NCBI GenBank assembly: GCA_003250395.1
Contig: QKGM01000044.1
Location: forward strand, 1 to 64,000
Direction: 5' to 3'
Origin: Bacteroidota bacterium
Lineage (GTDB): Bacteria > Bacteroidota > Bacteroidia > Bacteroidales > TTA-H9
Length of the DNA: 64,000 bases
Below, piece by piece: positions 62,015 to 64,000 of this stretch. The translations under genes were made by a program, and so were the position numbers. Under the pieces are notes generated by a model. It had not been told where the DNA came from, ran no database searches, and saw nothing but the letters and a program-made list of their open reading frames with translations. Numbering within the stretch: the first letter of the stretch is position 1; each line of letters begins with the position of its first letter.

Positions 62015-62881
62015 TTAACTTTCGTTAACAAGCTTCATCAGGTATGAACCATAACCGCTTTTCATCAGCGGAAGGGCAAGATCCTTAAGTTGTGATTTGC
62101 TAATAAATCCATGCCTGAAAGCGATCTCCTCGATACACCCAATCATGAGCCCCTGTCGGTTCTGAATTACTTCTACAAATTGTGAAGCCTGAATAAGGGA
62201 GCTGAAAGTTCCTGTATCGAGCCAGGCGGTTCCACGGCTCAATACACCCACCTTTAGTAACCCCTTTTCAAGATACCACCTGTTGACATCCGTTATTTCA
62301 TATTCTCCTCTTGCCGATGGCTTCAGGTTCCGGGCTACCTCAATGACCGTATTGTCATAAAAATAGAGTCCCGGGACGGCATAATTTGAACGGGGTTTAG
62401 CGGGTTTTTCTTCAATAGAAAGGACTTTCTGTTTCTCATCAAACTCTACAACACCATAACGTTCCGGATCACCAACATGGTAAGCGAATACAACCCCTCC
62501 TGACGGATCATTACAATCAACCAACAGTTCCTGTAATCCCCGGCCATAAAAAATATTGTCGCCTAACACGAGGGCTACTTTATCGTCTCCGATGAAGTCG
62601 GCTCCTATAACAAATGCTTGTGCCAATCCATTAGGAACTGCCTGTTCGGCATAACAGAAACTGCACCCCAATGAACTGCCGTCACCAAGTAATCTTCTGA
62701 AGTGAGGGAGATCGTGGGGTGTCGAAATGATTAATATCTCGCGGATATTGGCCATCATAAGCACCGATAACGGGTAGTAAATCATCGGCTTATCATAGAT
62801 GGGCATCAATTGTTTGCTCACGGCAAGCGTGAGTGGATGAAGCCTGGTCCCGGATCCTCCGGCGAGAATAATTCCTTTCAT
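62015..62881 (-). CDS. rfbA: Glucose-1-phosphate thymidylyltransferase
   Basis: 288 aa, full length. It makes dTDP-glucose from glucose-1-phosphate and dTTP, the first step to dTDP-rhamnose and other 6-deoxysugars. The nucleotide loop [13 protein letters not shown] is intact. Other signatures: [53 protein letters not shown] and GTAWLDTG. The remaining rfbBCD genes are not adjacent; upstream is an RND/MMPL transporter and downstream a polyprenyl synthase. A -7 box lies at 62939. Confidence 0.96.
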   Translation of the reverse strand: MKGIILAGGSGTRLHPLTLAVSKQLMPIYDKPMIYYPLSVLMMANIREILIISTPHDLPHFRRLLGDGSSLGCSFCYAEQAVPNGLAQAFVIGADFIGDDKVALVLGDNIFYGRGLQELLVDCNDPSGGVVFAYHVGDPERYGVVEFDEKQKVLSIEEKPAKPRSNYAVPGLYFYDNTVIEVARNLKPSARGEYEITDVNRWYLEKGLLKVGVLSRGTAWLDTGTFSSLIQASQFVEVIQNRQGLMIGCIEEIAFRHGFISKSQLKDLALPLMKSGYGSYLMKLVNES

Positions 62882-62938
62882 AGTGTTTATTATTTATGGT
62901 TTATCGCATCCGAACAATTAAGATTGAATACAGCCATA

Positions 62939-62946
62939 CAAATGTA
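62939..62946 (-). promoter_or_regulatory. Probable -7 box for rfbA
   Basis: The minus strand reads TACATTTG, an exact match, 57 bp before the ATG. No TTG at -33. Confidence 0.4.
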
Positions 62947-62985
62947 ACTGTTTTACTAAAGGGAAGCATTTCACCATCATGTTGG

Positions 62986-64000
62986 TCAGGCACTTCCCCT
63001 GGTATCGGTTTCAAATTCAATAGAGTCGATCTCCTCGTCAAATTCCTCATCAAGAATCTGAAGTAACGGCTCCCTAAACCTGCGGGTTGTTACAATACGG
63101 TCAAGCCACAACAAAAGTGAGGGAATCAGGAAAAGATTGGAGAGCAGTGCTGTCAACAGTGTAAAAGAGATAAGGTAACCCATGGCTTCAGTACCACCAA
63201 AAGTTGACAACACAAAGACAAGAAAACCAAAAAACAAAACAGATGAACTGTAAATCATGCTATATCCGGTTTCGCTCAAAGCCTTTAGCACACTTGGGCG
63301 TATATCCCAGTGATTCAACCTCAATTGCAACCTGTATCTCGACAGAAATTGAATAGTATTATCAACCGAAATCCCTAATGCTACACTGAAAATAAGGATA
63401 GTACTTGGTTTTATAGGAATTCCTGCATATCCCATAAGCGCTGCAGTCAATAACTGGGGTATCAGATTAGGTATAAGAGAAATGGCAATCATTCTCCATG
63501 AGCTAAACAACATAGCCATAAGGCCGGAAATCAGAATGACTGCAAGAGCTAAACTCTGGAACAGATTGTTCACCATATAACTTGTACCTTTCAGAAATAC
63601 TACAGAAGTTCCTGTAATCTTTACATCATACTTATCAGGAGAAAAGATTGAGTCGATACGTGGTCTGAGGCTTTCGGTTATTCTATCAATATCGTCGGTA
63701 CCTAAATTGGCCATCTGCACGCTGATACGTGTTTTCTGAAGAGTAGAGTCGGCAAAGGCATCGATAATGGTACGGCCTCCTTCCTTCTTCTTCATGTTTT
63801 TAGGCATATAACCAAGGATAAAATTCCTCTCATAATTACCCGGCAGAGTATATTGTGATGATGCTCCGCCAAAGAATGCCTGACGTGAAAACTTAGCAAC
63901 CTCCACAACAGAAAGTGGTTTAGACAACTCCGGGTACTCAGCCAAAACCTGCTGCAGCTTATCAATCCGGGCAAGATTATCGGCTCGCATTACTCCACGT
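62986..64000 (-). CDS. RND/MMPL-family transporter, partial (N-terminus beyond right edge)
   Basis: The frame is open through the right edge, so the visible 338 codons are the C-terminal part. It shows an extracytoplasmic segment followed by a bundle of membrane helices: SLALAVILISGLMAMLFSSWRMIAISLIPNLIP, GIPIKPSTILIFSVALGISVDNTIQFLSRYR (the RND family's conserved acidic region), and SSVLFFGFLVFVLSTFGG. The sequence ends with an acidic cytoplasmic tail (DEEFDEEIDS). MMPL proteins export lipids or hydrophobic molecules using the proton gradient; in Bacteroidota the substrate is unknown. Codon 1 is not in the window. Confidence 0.88.
   Translation of the reverse strand, partial: RGVMRADNLARIDKLQQVLAEYPELSKPLSVVEVAKFSRQAFFGGASSQYTLPGNYERNFILGYMPKNMKKKEGGRTIIDAFADSTLQKTRISVQMANLGTDDIDRITESLRPRIDSIFSPDKYDVKITGTSVVFLKGTSYMVNNLFQSLALAVILISGLMAMLFSSWRMIAISLIPNLIPQLLTAALMGYAGIPIKPSTILIFSVALGISVDNTIQFLSRYRLQLRLNHWDIRPSVLKALSETGYSMIYSSSVLFFGFLVFVLSTFGGTEAMGYLISFTLLTALLSNLFLIPSLLLWLDRIVTTRRFREPLLQILDEEFDEEIDSIEFETDTRGSA

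Overview
The window looks like a chromosomal segment of an anaerobic Bacteroidota, most likely a member of the Bacteroidales. The evidence is: many promoters of the Bacteroidota type (a -7 box TAnnTTTG, sometimes with TTG about 19 bp upstream), TonB-dependent receptors with N-terminal carboxypeptidase-regulatory-like domains, C-terminal sorting domains of the type IX secretion system (T9SS), a DUF4270 lipoprotein, and a Bacteroidota-type short glycogen-synthase-like protein. I found no tRNA, rRNA, CRISPR array, insertion sequence or phage gene. Both ends of the window cut through genes.

Layout. 1-5938: a large TonB receptor followed by a secreted protein that runs off the left edge. 5969-7526: three small membrane or lipoprotein genes. 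7527-8655: gene-free, with an 11-bp tandem repeat. 8656-13601: ahcY, divergent from a phosphopantetheinyl transferase and a TlpA-like lipoprotein without its CXXC, then a PspC/toast-rack envelope pair. 13676-16281: NADP isocitrate dehydrogenase and citrate synthase. 16351-20043: YjbQ, CvfB, YbaB and an S9 peptidase lipoprotein. 21253-25623: a MacAB-type ABC exporter (ATPase, two permeases, adaptor) without an outer-membrane channel. 26469-35808: a GlmU-like protein, glutamine synthetase, superoxide dismutase, a thioesterase, GlmS, DUF4270, the glycogen-synthase-like protein and RecO. 35945-39145: butyrate kinase and two phosphate butyryltransferase paralogs. 39310-44906: a secreted M1 peptidase, then a TolC/adaptor pair that has no pump of its own.

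45232-54549 is the most interesting part. A seven-gene operon resembles the membrane-bound group 4 [NiFe]-hydrogenases (Hyf/Hyc type). However, the large subunit has lost all four Ni-Fe cysteines. The small subunit has lost three of the four cysteines of the proximal [4Fe-4S] cluster and is fused to a ferredoxin-like domain whose remaining cysteines can hold exactly one cluster. Three antiporter-like subunits are kept, with their charged residues. This matches the energy-converting-hydrogenase-related (Ehr) complexes: a predicted ion pump that cannot be a hydrogenase and whose electron donor and acceptor are unknown.

54773-64000: a small lipoprotein, a second gene-free stretch with the 11-bp repeat, an outer-membrane beta-barrel protein, a probable T9SS cargo, a histidine-rich protein with a TonB receptor (probable metal uptake), a polyprenyl diphosphate synthase, RfbA and a partial RND/MMPL transporter.

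Together the genes suggest a fermenting anaerobe (acyl phosphate/butyrate kinase energy conservation, ion-pumping Ehr complex) that tolerates some oxygen (superoxide dismutase) and runs at least the oxidative branch of the citric acid cycle to 2-oxoglutarate, which feeds glutamine synthetase and GlmS. All functions are inferred from sequence alone.
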